A stretch of DNA of 64,000 bases from positions 124,001 through 188,000 of the forward strand of contig JAEQBH010001147.1 of NCBI GenBank assembly GCA_016808115.1, read 5' to 3'. Under the pieces are notes generated by a model. It was not told the origin of the DNA. It ran no database searches and saw nothing but the letters and a program-made list of their open reading frames with translations. Shown here piece by piece: positions 1-10,528 of this stretch (the first letter of the stretch is position 1; the number at the start of each line of letters is the position of its first letter). Both the position numbers and the translations under genes were made by a program. The stretch comes from Tetrastigma voinierianum (Eukaryota; Streptophyta; Magnoliopsida; Vitales; Vitaceae).

Positions 1-91
1 CAAAAGTACAAACATAGGCTTGTTAGAATAAAAAGCACTCTTGAGCTCACTATCTTTTGTATAGAAGCTTTCCTTTCCATTTGTTTCCTCC

Positions 92-1349
92 TTTTTTTTT
101 TTTTTTTTTGGATAATTAAGAATTTATTTCCAAAAGGGCCACAACAAAAGAATACACGGGCCCAAGGCCCAAAAGGCAAAGAAAAACGTACAAAGACCTC
201 CCTAAAATTATAGAAAGTGTGCATCACCTGAACAACCAACAACAACCAAGGACAACCAACCAAAACTCACACCCACAACCCGGGCAGAGAAAAACACCCC
301 AAAACCCCGCCCGCAAACCCGGTGCTGGCAACCATGGGCCTATCGAGACCAGCCCCCCAAATCCGGGCCTATAAGTACCATCAATCACCAAGACGATCCA
401 CCATGACCAAGAATATTAAGAGGGAAGGACCATCTCTCACACATTGATCTGTTCACAGGATTATCAACAACCTTCTGAAGATCAGATATTCTTAGTCTAA
501 CATCATTACATATGAGGTGAAAAATAGCATCAACGGTAGAAAAAATGTTCTCATGAACTCTACTATTCCGTTGTCTCCACAAGTGATAAATAGTAGCACC
601 CCACGCAATCCTCTTAGTAATAGAGCAAAAAGACTTTCCCTTGGTAGCAATTACCCACAAGAATTCATTCTCCCAATTCCTCGGCATTCTGGAGTCCCCA
701 CATAACCTTAAAATCCTCAACCAAATACCAGCAGTGAATTAGCAACCGAAGAACAGGTGATTCCTGTCTTCAACATTAGCCCGACAAAATACACAAGATA
801 TAGAGTTGGTAAGACCCCACTTGAGAAGTTTGTCTTGTGTAACCAATCTATCCTATATGGCCATCCAAACAATAAATGCATGTCTCCTGATAGCTTGGGG
901 AAACCATATCGTATAATGCCAGTTGACCACCGGCTTTGTCGGTCTAAAATGGTTCCATGCTGAGCTGACAATGAATTCCCCGGAAGGAGCTAGTGTCCAC
1001 GAAATAATATCCTCTCTAGAGGCATCGCGACGAGCAATCGACACAACTATTCTGATAGCAGGCTCACTGAATTCGCGATAGGCCAATTCCACCTACCATC
1101 ACCAATAACCTCAGCTACAAGAGCGTTATTATGAATAGCAGAATAATATAAGATTCGATTCCATAGTGCAGGATAATTCAACCTGGGTTCAAGGAACTAT
1201 GCCATAAAAATGTCCCCGCACTGCTATATACCCCCGTGTTTATGAAGGGTCTGATTCTCGTCTCTCTCACCGAAGTAGTTTACGCCTAACCTGAGCAAAT
1301 CGAAGGGATTTTAGCACACCAAAGACTCCCGCGTCTCAATTTCCCCTCC
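92..1349 (-). mobile_element. LINE-A, 5'-truncated non-LTR retrotransposon
   Basis: A run of 18 T at 92-109 is the poly(A) tail of a minus-strand insertion. Next to it is the 3' end shared by every LINE here (reverse complement: TTCTTAATTATCC before the tail). The body encodes the C-terminal part of a plant LINE reverse transcriptase. The 5' end at about 1349 lies in the R3 spacer. Flanks TTTCCTCC (84-91) and TTTCCCCTCC (1340-1349) form a likely imperfect target-site duplication. Only the last 1.25 kb of a normally 5-7 kb element is present, typical of incomplete target-primed reverse transcription. Confidence 0.85.
385..1335 (-). pseudogene. LINE-A reverse transcriptase C-terminus with zf-RVT zinc-binding domain
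   Basis: Reading from about 1335 down to 385, three overlapping frames give the end of a LINE ORF2. First comes a segment starting GSLWCAKIP, then WFPQAIRRHAFIVWMAI, then the cysteine/histidine block CVFCRANVEDRNHLFF, then ILRLCGDSRMPRNWENEFLW and RIAWGATIYHLWRQRN. This order matches the zf-RVT region at the end of plant LINE reverse transcriptases. The catalytic RT core and endonuclease are absent because of 5' truncation. Frame changes near 720 and 970 and several stops make it non-functional. LINE-B and the LINEs at 57-59 kb carry the same protein. Confidence 0.85.
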
Positions 1350-1527
1350 TTTTTCATTAGTCACTTCCTGATCTTTTTTTGTCTTATCTCTCATTCTTTT
1401 TGAATCACACTTTTGCTTTAACCTCTTGATCTTCATACACTTATTTTGGTGTCAATGGTACAAGAGTTATAAGCTTCTCATCCTTCATGAAACTGAAACG
1501 GTTCTTGAAACTGTCATGGTTGCCTCT
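1350..1527 (-). pseudogene. R3 protease end and start of charged spacer
   Basis: Read on the minus strand from 1527 this continues the protease fragment that ends at 5360. It gives a stretch like GNHDSFKNRFSFMKDEKLI, then TLVPLTPK, then a lysine-rich segment with a stop. The same order, protease, LVPLTP, VYEDQ and a Lys/Glu-rich spacer, is seen in R1 at 16030-16440 and R2 at 63560-63030. It shows that X1 split a contiguous Gypsy reading frame. Too short and broken to be functional. Confidence 0.7.
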
Positions 1528-2523
1528 TGATGCAAGGTTGGGACCGTGATGGATGATCCAGAAGTTTAGGTAAGTCAAAATATGAGTTTTGGGTAGTTTT
1601 CTAAGGACAAAATAGGTTATGGACGAATTTTGGAGATTTTCTGGGTTGTGGACTCGTATTTACGGTATATAAGGAAAAAAAAAGTATTTAGGAAGGTTTT
1701 AGTGATATGGAACAAGATTGTAAAAGTTTTGGGTTGAGGTTGAAAATTTGCTATGGAAAGTTCAGAGAAAAGATGAGATGGTGAGGGAAAGTAGAGTTTG
1801 CACAAGAGTGGTTACTAACGGCCAATGAAACGATCCACACAAGATAGATGACGGAGTGAAGGTGCCACAATCAACTATGGATGCAATGATCGATAAGTTC
1901 CGACAAAGACTGGGGCCACTGCGAATCCACCTAGGTATGAGAAGCCACGAACTCGTCCCCAAGGGAATCCACCCAAGAGATAAGAGAACAAGAGAGAACT
2001 CTTAAAAGAGAAATCTGAAAATATTATTAAACTTGAACTGCTTTTTCAAAAGACTACATTATGGGGGGTATATATAGCCCCTTACTTTCTAAATCAAATA
2101 AAGAAACTATTACTTTAATTAGAAAAAGAAACTTTCTAAATTACAAAAAGCAACTCCTAAAAGAAAACTTTCTAAAATAAATAAAGCAAATCTCCTAAAA
2201 GGATAGAATAAAAATATTGAGTAAATCTTCTAAAAGGGATAGAATAAAATATTGGAGCAAATCTTTCTAAAAGAAATACAACATAATCATAAAACAAATC
2301 CTCCAGAAGATCCTGCGGCAAATCTTTATAAAATCAATATGGCGGCTCCACATAAGGGGTTTGTCCAAGTCTGACCATGTTTTTTGTCTTCCATGGCCCA
2401 AATGAGGTCCAAAAAAAGGAGTTTTCACATGTATTCAATGCGTCTTAACCTCCCCAATCAAATTCTTCAATAATTAGGGCTGAATTCCCAATGTTTGGTG
2501 TGTTTATAGAAGCTCCTGCATCA
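1528..2523 (-). repeat. X1 3' LTR
   Basis: 996 bp long terminal repeat. In element orientation it starts TGATGCAGGAGCTTCT at 2523 and ends CCTTGCATCA at 1528. It carries a degenerate TATA-like stretch near 2068-2078 and many copies of TTTAGAAAGTTT. It matches the X LTRs at 4422-5354, 14326-15365, 24394-25315, 44354-45272 and 49636-50543, with numerous small indels. Confidence 0.9.
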
Positions 2524-2756
2524 AACCCCTATAGTTGGAAAAAAAAAAGACTTGTCCTCAAGTCTTCACCATGATAAGGCCTCAAATCCTTAACCTTAAA
2601 TGTAGGCAAGATATTGTAGTCACCGGGCAATTTAACCTTGTAAGCATTCTTTATGATCTTCTTAATAATCTTGGAAGAACCATCTATTCTTGTGCACAAG
2701 TTGGAAACACCTCTCTTTAATATGTGTAATCGAATCCATCCTCCCCGATCAGTCAT
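2524..2756 (-). pseudogene. X1 polypurine tract and integrase C-terminal end
   Basis: Immediately inside the 3' LTR the minus strand has the purine-rich tract ACTATAGGGGTTT (about 2524-2536), the expected plus-strand primer site. The frame 2756-2529 reads NAYKVKLPGDYNILPTFKV and then DLRPYHGEDLR, the terminal segment of a Gypsy integrase/polyprotein (NAYK-LPG-YN-TFNV-DL motif). The rest of integrase is missing upstream. X2 has the corresponding end at about 49500-49620. Confidence 0.75.
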
Positions 2757-3956
2757 TGGGGCCTATGGATAACCTTCATATGCTTGTCTTTCATATTGTC
2801 TCACCCAGCTCTTTGTTGAATCTTGCTTCCCGCTGAATAAAAATGTTGGAAAGCTTGGCACATACTCCAAGATCCATCTTTTCATGCACTAACATAGTGG
2901 GTAATCCATGGGAATCCTTCACTTCAACAAGCCCTTGTCAAGAAAATCATCAATTTGTGTTTAAACTTCCATGTCTTTGTGGCCTCTTCAGAGTACTAGT
3001 TTATTAAAAACCAAACCTGGTATAGTGTCTATTCGATGTTGAATTCCCTCATAGGTTTAAGCCTCCGGGGCCCCTAGGGAGCCAGGGGATGCGTATGGGA
3101 CCGATCACCCTTGTGTTATCAAAAAAAAAATACCTCAGTGTGGAAAACCGGGTGGTATTTCTTCGTGCATTACATCAACAAATTCTATAATCATTTTGTT
3201 TAAAGTGAGAATTCTTTTCACTTTCTGCTTCTTCAATAACCAAAGTCGCCGATTCAAACATTCATCTTCTAAACCAAAATTTGACTCGAGTGAACTCTCT
3301 CCTCATCTCTTCGATATGGTTAGATTCTACTAATTTCTTCAACATCAAACTTAGATTTCTGACAAATAGTTGATTTATTCTCATCGCCTTCTTGGGACAT
3401 ACAATGTTCAACATCTTCTTCCTTGGCTCAATTTTCCTCACTAAGGCAAACGCTGTTGTATGATTCATAATCAATATGCCCCAACCCTGGCAATTTAAAC
3501 ACTGCCTTTGACTTAGAAGCCAATTCTCACAGGTCACCTACTGGAGTGGGGGTAGTTTTCAGACCATAATAGGATTCCAAAGAATTAGAACCCTCAACAA
3601 ACCCTTCATTAGCCACTCTTAGTTGTAGTAGAGTTTCCATACTTTTTTTTAGTCCCAACCTTCAGCTTCATCACATCTTGAAGACTATTATATGGTTGCA
3701 AAAATGAATTTCAAGAATACTAGATCTCAACCAAAGAATGTAGTGGTGGCTATGATATTTCCTCGGCCTCTTGCAAGTCTCCTTGATAATCAAGTTTACA
3801 AACTTAGTCGACATGATTCTCCACATTCAAATCTCACTGCTGTTTAAAGTTCTGAATTTTGAGGTAGATGTCTTGCAGAGTTAAAGGAAGGTACTTCCTT
3901 TTAGTTCTTTCTTCATCTTTCCCCCCAAGTTTGAATCTTTCTTTTACCATCTCTTT
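2757..3956 (-). other. X1 interior of uncertain coding content
   Basis: 1.2 kb between the gag remnant and the integrase tail. Minus-strand frames give short broken peptides (for example 91 residues at 3537-3262 rich in Lys, Arg, Glu and Asn) that resemble the protease-RT interval of X/R elements only loosely. No RT or protease motif is visible. A poly(A)-tailed insertion sits at about 3056-3130. This is most likely scrambled pol/spacer DNA left after deletion. Confidence 0.4.
3056..3130 (+). mobile_element. SINE-like retroposon tail (copy 2)
   Basis: GGGATGCGTATGGGACCGAT, then TGTTATC, then ten A at 3121-3130. The same 3' module, GGGATGCGTAAGCGGACCGAT then GGTTATC plus poly(A), ends the insertion at 20965-21146. 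The shared end and the A tail in two different hosts indicate a mobile retroposon rather than host sequence. The copy is short (under 100 bp recognisable), and possible duplicated flanks (CCCTCA/ACCTCA) are weak. Confidence 0.55.
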
Positions 3957-4396
3957 CTACATTGTCTCTTCATGTTTTTCACCAAATAGAAGCATTTTGC
4001 ACATCTTTGTAGCCACCAACTTCACTTTTTCACGTTCAGGGGAATCATAATACTCAAAGACATGCTCCACCATATTAAGCCAATCTAAAAATTCATTAGG
4101 ATCCATCCTTCCATCGAATTCTGGAATGTTAAATTTTGGATTGAATCTAAAGCCTTCATCATAGTTACCAGGCTCTATAGTAATCTTCATTCGTAGTAGC
4201 AATCATACCTCCCATGATAATCAGTCTCGTACATTACATACTTTAGCTTTCTATGCCCCAAGAAACCTTCCTGTTGACTAGGTCGCAAAGCTCCTCATAA
4301 AAATCATATTTTTCCTCCTCGCTAGTGAACGACTAAACCGTATCTAGAGATCTTGTCTCTATCATCAAGCACACCGTTTAGTTTATGATCAGCCAT
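3957..4396 (-). pseudogene. X1 gag N-terminal fragment
   Basis: The minus strand starts ATGGCTGATCATAAACTAAA at 4396, the same start as X2 gag at 45297 (MADHKL). After several frameshifts it gives RFNPKFNIPEFDGRMDPNEF followed by LDWLNMVEHVFEYYDSPERE, a typical Retrotrans_gag capsid segment that forms virus-like particles in the cytoplasm. The open part is 81 codons (4202-3957). The remainder of gag, including the zinc knuckle, is lost. The start lies 11 bp from the PBS, as expected. Confidence 0.8.
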
Positions 4397-4406
4397 TAAT
4401 CCATGA

Positions 4407-4418
4407 GCTCTGATACCA
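4407..4418 (-). other. X1 primer binding site (iMet tRNA)
   Basis: Minus strand reads TGGTATCAGAGC, the exact 12-mer complementary to the 3' end of plant initiator methionine tRNA, 3 bp inside the 5' LTR. It fixes the element orientation and the LTR boundary. Confidence 0.93.
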
Positions 4419-4421
4419 CTT

Positions 4422-5354
4422 TGATGCAAGGTTGGGACCGTGATGGATGATCCAGAAGTTTAGCCAAAATAGGTTATGGACGAATTTTGGAGATTTTCAA
4501 GTTGAAGACGTGTATTAATGTATATATGAAAAAAAAAAAAGGTATTTAGGAATAGTTTTAGTGATATGGAACAAGATTTGGAAAGTTTTGGGTTGAGGTT
4601 GAAAATTTGGTTATGGAAAGTTTAGAGAAAAGATGAGATGGAGTGAGAGTGGTGAGTTTGCACAAGAGCGGTTACACTGGTTAATGAAACGTATCCACAC
4701 AAGATAGACGACTTGTCGGGGCGTGCCATAATCAACTATGGATGGGTTGATTGATAAGTCGGACAAAGACTTCGCTACCAATAATCCACCTAGGTATGAG
4801 AAGCCACGAACTAGCCCCGTGAATCCACCCAAGAGATAAGAGAACAAGAGAGAACTCTTAAAAAGAGAAATCAAAATATTATTAAACTTGAACTGCTCAA
4901 AAGACTACATTACTGGGGTATATACTTTACTTTAAATCAAATAAAGAAACTCCTACTTTAATTGTAAAAGAAACTTCTAAATTACAAAGCACCCTAAAGA
5001 AAACTTTCTAAAATAACATAAATTCTTCCAAGTGATAGAATAAAATATTGGAGCAAATGCTTAAAAGGGATAGAAATAAAATATTGGAGCAAACTTTCCA
5101 AAAAGAAATACAACATAATCATAAAACAAATCCTCCGTAAGATCCCAAGGGCAAATCTTTCTAAAATCAATATGGTGGCTCCACATCGTGGGTTTGGTCC
5201 AGTCCACCACGTTTTTTGTCTTCCAAGGTCCAAATGCAGGTCCAAAAAAGGAGTTTTTACATGTATTCACGCGTCTTGACCTCCCCAATCCAATTCTTCA
5301 ATAATTAGGGCTAAATTCCCAATGTTTGGTGTGTTTATAGAAGCTCCTGCATCA
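4422..5354 (-). repeat. X1 5' LTR
   Basis: 933 bp LTR, same ends as the 3' LTR (TGATGCAGG at 5354, TTGCATCA at 4422). The expected TATATATA promoter stretch is damaged near 4918-4926. It differs from its partner by many small deletions, so the insertion is either old or poorly base-called. Confidence 0.9.
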
Positions 5355-5359
5355 CCTCT

Positions 5360-5910
5360 CCAATCAAATTTCCAAGGCTCGCCTAATAAGATGTGAGAAG
5401 CATATATAAGGACAACATCACAAAGAACCTCATCATGATACTTCCCAAATTAAAATGACAAGAGCACTTGCTTTTGCACCCATAATTCCCCACTATCATT
5501 TAACCATTGAAATTTATAAGGTCGAGGATGCTTATTTGTTGGAACCCTAGTTTCTCCACCGGGGTGTAGCTAGCGACATTAGTCCAACTCCCACCATCAA
5601 AGATCACATTACATACCTTGTTTTGGACGTGGCACCTAGTGTGAAAAATGTTCTCCCATTGCACCTCATCCTCTTCCTTGGCTTGCACAATTAAAGTTCT
5701 CTCAGAACCAACAATTTTATCAGGGCAACGTGATTCTCATCATCGCATCCTCTAAGGATGGCCTAGAATCACAATCCGATTCATGGTCTATTTCAATCTC
5801 ACCATTGTCTCCCATCACCATAACTCTTTTGTTTAGACATTGGCTTGCTATATGACCCATGCCTTGGCATTAAAAACAATTAATATCACAATTCTGATTA
5901 GTGAAAAAAT
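5360..5910 (-). pseudogene. R3 zinc knuckle and aspartic protease fragment
   Basis: From 5910 down, the minus strand gives a broken CCHC knuckle (CF-stop-CQGMGHIASQC), then an acidic spacer, then NIFHTRCHVQNKVCNVIFDG with GSWTNVAS. In this Gypsy group the protease active site is DGGS or DSGS; here it is FDGGS. The frame 5688-5500 is 62 codons and then shifts. Further protease sequence (HDEVLCDVV-like, then ASHILLGEPW-like) runs to 5360, where X1 interrupts it. Non-functional. Confidence 0.78.
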
Positions 5911-6034
5911 CAGATTTACCTTTATTTCCTTGGCTGGTCACCTTTTGTTTTTGTTCTATTTTTGGCTTGGCATTAGGTGGGTTATCTTCTTTCCTCCATT
6001 GATTCGACTTCCAAGTGGATGAACTTGGACTAGG

Positions 6035-6700
6035 TTAAGAATGTGTGTTGCCACTGTCACTCGTCTTGACTTGAATCTCAATCTTGATAACCATATGCAC
6101 CATATCCTCAAACTCTACGTAATGTTGCAATGCCATAACATTTTGAATTTGCAAGTTTAAACCTGCCAGAAACCTCGTCATTGTAGCCTCTCGATCTTCT
6201 TCAATATTGTCTAGCCATTGCAACCTTCATCTCCTTATAATACTCCTCCACACTACGGTTGCCTTGCCTTAGGTTTTTAAACTTGTTGTATAACTCCCGG
6301 TAGTAGTAAGTTGAAACAAATCTCTTTCGCATCACCCTCTTTATCTCTTCCCATGTTTCCACCGCTGGCTCCCTATTTCGTCTCATATTCAAAACTAATT
6401 GGCCCCACCACACTATGGCATAATCCCAGAACTCTATGACAGCAAGCTTCACCTTCTTATTTTTGGAATAATTATGATAGTAAAAAACCAACTCTATCTT
6501 CCTCTCCCACTCAAGATATGCCTCGGGGTCATTCTTTCCTTGGAAAGATGGAATCTTCATCTTAATGTCTCCCAAATTACTATCTTCCCCATTCCTATCT
6601 TCTCTATGTCTCCCCCCATACCTCCTGTTACTAACAACTGAATCATAACCATTCTCATCCTCAAAATCTCCTCCATCATACTCTTCTTCTTCTACCCGTG
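6035..6700 (-). pseudogene. R3 gag capsid fragment
   Basis: Frame 6575-6201 (124 codons) reads KIPSFQGKNDPEAYLEWERK, then IELVFYYHNYSKNKKVKLAV, WWGQL, and LRQGNRSVEEYYKEM. This is a clear Retrotrans_gag capsid with the family's F-G-DPE-YL-WE and W---W blocks. A frameshift near 6210 passes to 6223-6035, giving ATMTRFLAGLNLQIQNVMAL and the basic segment before the zinc knuckle. The initiating part right of about 6640 is acidic and broken. It is complementary in orientation to R1 gag at 7195-7430. Confidence 0.85.
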
Positions 6701-6849
6701 CCCCTCTTCTTGGAAAACTCTCCTATACTCGTGGGAGGGTTTCCTGTGGGTGCTTAAAGCCATCTGTCTATCCATGGAATTGTTCCAATTCAGCCCAAAC
6801 ATTCTCCTCGTACTTCATTAGTTAAGGCTCAGATAATGAACTTCATGTC

Positions 6850-7190
6850 AACCTCTGCACCACACTCCTTCGTATTTACTGTTGTTCTCACATAGTGTTG
6901 CAAAGTTTTTTTTTTACTATTAGAGAAAAAGTATGACCTCACAAATCACTCACTCACGGGTTTTCACTCGAAGAATGATTCACTCAATTCACTCATGTTT
7001 GCACACAATATATTTGCCTTTTTCCACTCAGAATTTCTCTTCTAGTTCTTTTGTGACTAATAAAACAAATCAGATTTTTCCGTAAAATTTAACCAAAAAC
7101 CTAGCGAAGGACAGGTTGGTGGCGTTAACCAATATTCAAGCTTTATTTAAAGCAACAAAATAAAAAAAGGACACCAACAACTAGAATGAT
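6850..7190. other. Unassigned AT-rich joint between R3 and R1
   Basis: Separates the head-to-head gag fragments of R3 (minus) and R1 (plus). AT-rich, with a T9 run at 6907-6915 and no LTR ends, PBS or coding motif that I can recognise. It may be the breakpoint of an inversion or the remains of two 5' ends. Confidence 0.3.
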
Positions 7191-7194
7191 GATA

Positions 7195-7860
7195 AAGATC
7201 GAGAGGCGTATTATAAGGAGGCCGAATAATAAAGAGATGGAGGTTGCAATGGCTAGAGTGAATATCGAAAAAGATTGAGAGGCTACCACGGCGAGGTTTC
7301 TAGCGGGTTTAAACCAGGAGATTCAAAATGTGGTGGAATTGCAACATTATGTGAAGTTGGAGGATATGGTGCATATGGCCATCAAGATTGAGAATCAAGT
7401 CAAGAGGAGGGGCGAGTAACACACTGCTCCACATTTGGTCCAAGTTCATCTACTCAAATCAAATCAATGAGGAAGGAAGAGAAGCCACCCAACGCGACAA
7501 AATGTAACTTAAACAAGAGGGGAGCAATCACAAATCAAGGCAAACCTACATTTTTTCACCAATTTAATCATGATATTATGTGTTTTAAATGCCAAGCCAT
7601 GGTCATATAGCAAGCCAATGTTCGAAATTAAAAGAGCTATGATGTCGACAATGGTGATTGAAATGCATAAATGGAGTCGGATTGTGATTCTCATGCCATC
7701 CTTTAGAGGATGTCGATAATGAGGAGCACGTTGCCCAAGAGAACTAATATATTAGAGGGCCATAAGTGCTAAGGAGAGATGACGAGATGCAACGGATAAA
7801 CATTTTTCACACTAGGTGCCACGTCCAAAACATGGTATGAGGATCACGATGGGAAGTCAT
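7195..7860 (+). pseudogene. R1 gag end, zinc knuckle region and protease start
   Basis: Reads KEMEVAMARVNIEKD, stop, EATTARFLAGLNQEIQNVVE, LQHYVKLEDMVHMAIKIENQ, matching R3 gag. A degraded CFKCQA knuckle lies at 7580-7610, an acidic spacer follows, and then NIFHTRCHVQNMV at about 7806-7845. The protease frame is cut at 7860 by the TG end of Y1 and resumes at about 16020 with VEKLGIPTSKHP. Multiple stops. Confidence 0.8.
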
Positions 7861-8602
7861 TGTGAACACCTAAATAAACCCAGTCATCTCAAACATGTCA
7901 TAAATATATTATAAGTGCATTTTGAAATTTTTTGTGATTATTATTTTGCTAAGTGAGAAAATTTCGAAACCTGGAATTTGTACAAGATACAAGGGTAAGA
8001 AGATGAGATGCTATTATATAAATGACATAAGTTGTGGTGCAAGAAGAAGGGAGTTTGAGAACCAAAGTGTAAAAAAGGAAATTGGCCAAACTGATAATCA
8101 TCAGGGTCTCATTTTGGGGATATTGCAGAGCAAAAACGTAGAGAGAGGGAGAAGAAGAAGCAAGAAGAAGAAGAGAAAGAAAGCCAAGAAAGGTAAGGAT
8201 TTGTAGCCGGGATTGGATATGGTTTTGTATGATTGATTGAAGAAGACAGGACATATTATTCACTCCATTTCTGTGGTTTAGTTACAGTTCATCCTAACCC
8301 TAGATTTGTTGAAAGTTGGGTTGGTAAAACCCTAGTTTGTATAAGATGAGTATGGAATCCTCTTAACATCCCCTCTTGTGTTTATGTTTAGGTTATGAAC
8401 CATTTGGGAGTTGTTTTTAGTGATGCTGATTATTTTGGGTTTTTGGTTGGATTTTTGGAAAAAGGACCTAAATCACAAACTGGGCAAATTCTGTGGTCCA
8501 CGATGATCGAGGGATCCCACACAAGAAGTTGGAAAATCCACGCCAAGGCGTAGAATGTCCATGCCATGGCGCGGCCAGAGGGAGACTTGGACAAGCCTCG
8601 GG

Positions 8603-10191
8603 TGTGACGCCCCAAATCCCGGGGGTCCGTTGATTACCCGTCAACCTCGCTGGAAATGATACGCCTCGTAGATCACGAGACACATACTGGCAAAAATGGG
8701 TCACTTAGCCCCCCGTGATCAATACTCATCAAAAATATTCAACCAACTATCTCCAATAGTCAAAGAGTTATACACATTTTAATACAACAAGATATTAAAA
8801 TCTACAATTATAATATATATTATCCAAAACATCAAAGCCACAACTCCTAGCTTTTCTTCAAAATCTACCTCTAAGACTTGCCGGCCTCCTCGCACGTCCT
8901 CCCGTACCAAATAATATTCCTCGACAAGGTGAGCTTATCGCCTGTCAGTGGAATCACCAAAGAGTGGAATTGGCTGGTGAGCTCAAACAATATGGTCCTC
9001 ATCCGAAATGACTGGCTGGCTCCATCTCTCCAAACTCCAATTCTCCGAAAATCATCCCGTGAAATTCTTTCGCAGCCATGTTCAAGCCGTGTAATCCATG
9101 CCATGCACTAACACCTAATCTCTAGGTTACCCAAAGGCATATGAAAATGCATTATGTCATTTCCAAAACCATCGGCGCAATATATATACTCAATATATTA
9201 ATTATCAAACATTCTCACCCCAGGTAATTCACACCACATGTAATTCAACAATATGGATCAAACAACACCCAAATTAGCCTACTCGAAAGCAATTCAATTT
9301 GACTTCCACGGCCTATACTCACAATTGTTCCATATAATTGAGTAAATCACACCTTATCTCCAATGGCCTATACACTAAAACACAATTTATTATATAAATT
9401 ATGATACACCAAACAGCCTCACACAGGCCACGACTGTCCAAATGGGCCCCAAAATTCTCCAAAATTTCCACACTTCACTCCAAGATCTGGGATCGATCAA
9501 AACGGCCCCCGCCTCAAACCAACACAAGCATTTACAAAACACTTAAACAAGGGGTAAAACAAGTAGAATAAAACCCCTACCTCACAGAGTTTATCCAAAC
9601 TCCAACTTTTTGGTGTCCACGCGTAGATCTCATCGAGTAGATCAATTTTGCCTTCAGCCCCGACGAAATCCGACGGTCCGATTTTCGTAGATCTGAGAAA
9701 GAAGTTTAAGAGAGAAAATTTAAAAACTCTCCCTAGGACGCCCTCTCCCCGTCAACCAACCTCCCTCCTCCTTAACTTTTTTTTTTTTTTTTCATTTTAT
9801 TATTATTATAATATTATATTATTATTATTTTTATTATTATTATTATTATTTAAATACATAGTTTATATTGTCTCATTCGGGTCCATTTCTACCCTGAAAA
9901 ATTTTATTTCTTTCGCTCAATTCTTTTAAATGAACTTTAACTCACACTCCGTCTTCACTTCCGAGATTTCAAAATCTCTGGCCCCCGGTCACCGACGATT
10001 TATCACCTAGAAATTCGCAAAATATTCGAATATCTGTAATTTGACGAACTTTTTGGTCATCAGATTTCGTGGAGACGAATTTAATCTGAGTATCCAAGCC
10101 ATTATCCGAGATCTAGAGAATTTTCAGTTTTCAACTGAAATTACCGTTTTATCATTTTTTCAGAAAAATTGAATTTTTCTCTGGGTTTACA
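8603..10191 (-). repeat. Z1 3' LTR
   Basis: 1.6 kb, from TGTGACGCCCCAAATCCCGG at 8603 to GGGTTTACA at 10191 (plus-strand reading). In element orientation it starts TGTAAACCC and ends GGGGCGTCACA. The purine-rich tract GCATTGGGAGAA lies just outside the 3' LTR start. Confidence 0.88.
9776..9852. repeat. T-run and (TTA)n microsatellite in Z1 3' LTR
   Basis: A T15 run followed by imperfect TTA/ATT trinucleotides. The partner LTR has the same tract at 13379-13455 with different repeat counts, so it was inherited at insertion and then drifted. Confidence 0.85.
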
Positions 10192-10528
10192 TTCTCCCAA
10201 TGCATCCCGTCCCCGAAGCACGCACATACGCATCGTCACATGCATAGTGCTACCTTCTAACACCCCAAGATCAGGTCGTATGATAACCCGCCGTCACAAT
10301 CACTTGGTGGTCCATGGTCATTAACTCATCCATGTCAAGAGTGACATCAACACCCAATATGTCTACCACCCTAAGGTCCACCACGCTTTCACGAACTTCT
10401 GACTCATTCCCGATCGATGCTACCGTGGCTCTAGAACCTCGTGAATCCAGAAGCTCCGGCTTCTTCCCCGAACTAGAAGAATACCGACTCTCCTTCCTGT
10501 TGACACTAACACTCGCGTCCCTAGTGCG
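10192..10528 (-). other. Z1 post-gag interior
   Basis: Short stretch between gag and the 3' LTR. Minus-strand frames contain a Ser/Arg-rich segment (about 10500-10440) typical of the gag linker before the zinc knuckle, then a protease-like fragment is implied by homology with Z2, but no DSG motif is visible. It marks where protease and pol were deleted. Confidence 0.45.

Larger units (their letters stand above)
1528..5354 (-). mobile_element. X1, complete-ended LTR retrotransposon with most of pol missing
   Basis: Two LTRs (1528-2523 and 4422-5354), both ending in the inverted repeat TGATGCA/TGCATCA, flank a 1.9 kb interior. The 5 bp on both sides, 1523-1527 and 5355-5359, are CCTCT, an exact target-site duplication. 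An iMet-type PBS lies just inside the right LTR, so transcription ran right to left. The interior holds the start of gag and the last part of integrase. Protease, RT and RNase H are not recognisable, so this is an internally deleted copy that would depend on a complete relative such as X2. Confidence 0.92.
1..6905 (-). mobile_element. R3, interrupted Ty3/Gypsy remnant
   Basis: Minus-strand Gypsy sequence is present in three pieces that read on from each other: 6905-5360, 1527-1350 and 91-1. The right piece holds gag, a zinc-knuckle region and the start of protease. The middle piece continues protease into the protease-RT spacer. The left piece matches the segment before RT (compare R1 at about 16480-16560). 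The gaps are X1 (1528-5354) and LINE-A (92-1349). The element continues left out of the window, and no LTR of its own is identified. Stops and frameshifts throughout show it is dead. Family membership is inferred from close similarity to R1 and R2. Confidence 0.8.

Noticed and set aside
4407..4418. Fragment of a tRNA gene
   Set aside because: Only the 12 nt complementary to iMet tRNA are present, at the expected place for a PBS; no tRNA body.
7922..8206. Lys/Arg-rich 94-codon frame
   Set aside because: Created by a GAAGAAG simple repeat inside the Y1 LTR; no start context or homologous domain.
9648..9929. Hydrophobic 93-codon frame
   Set aside because: Encoded by the T-run and (TTA)n microsatellite in the Z1 LTR, not a membrane protein.
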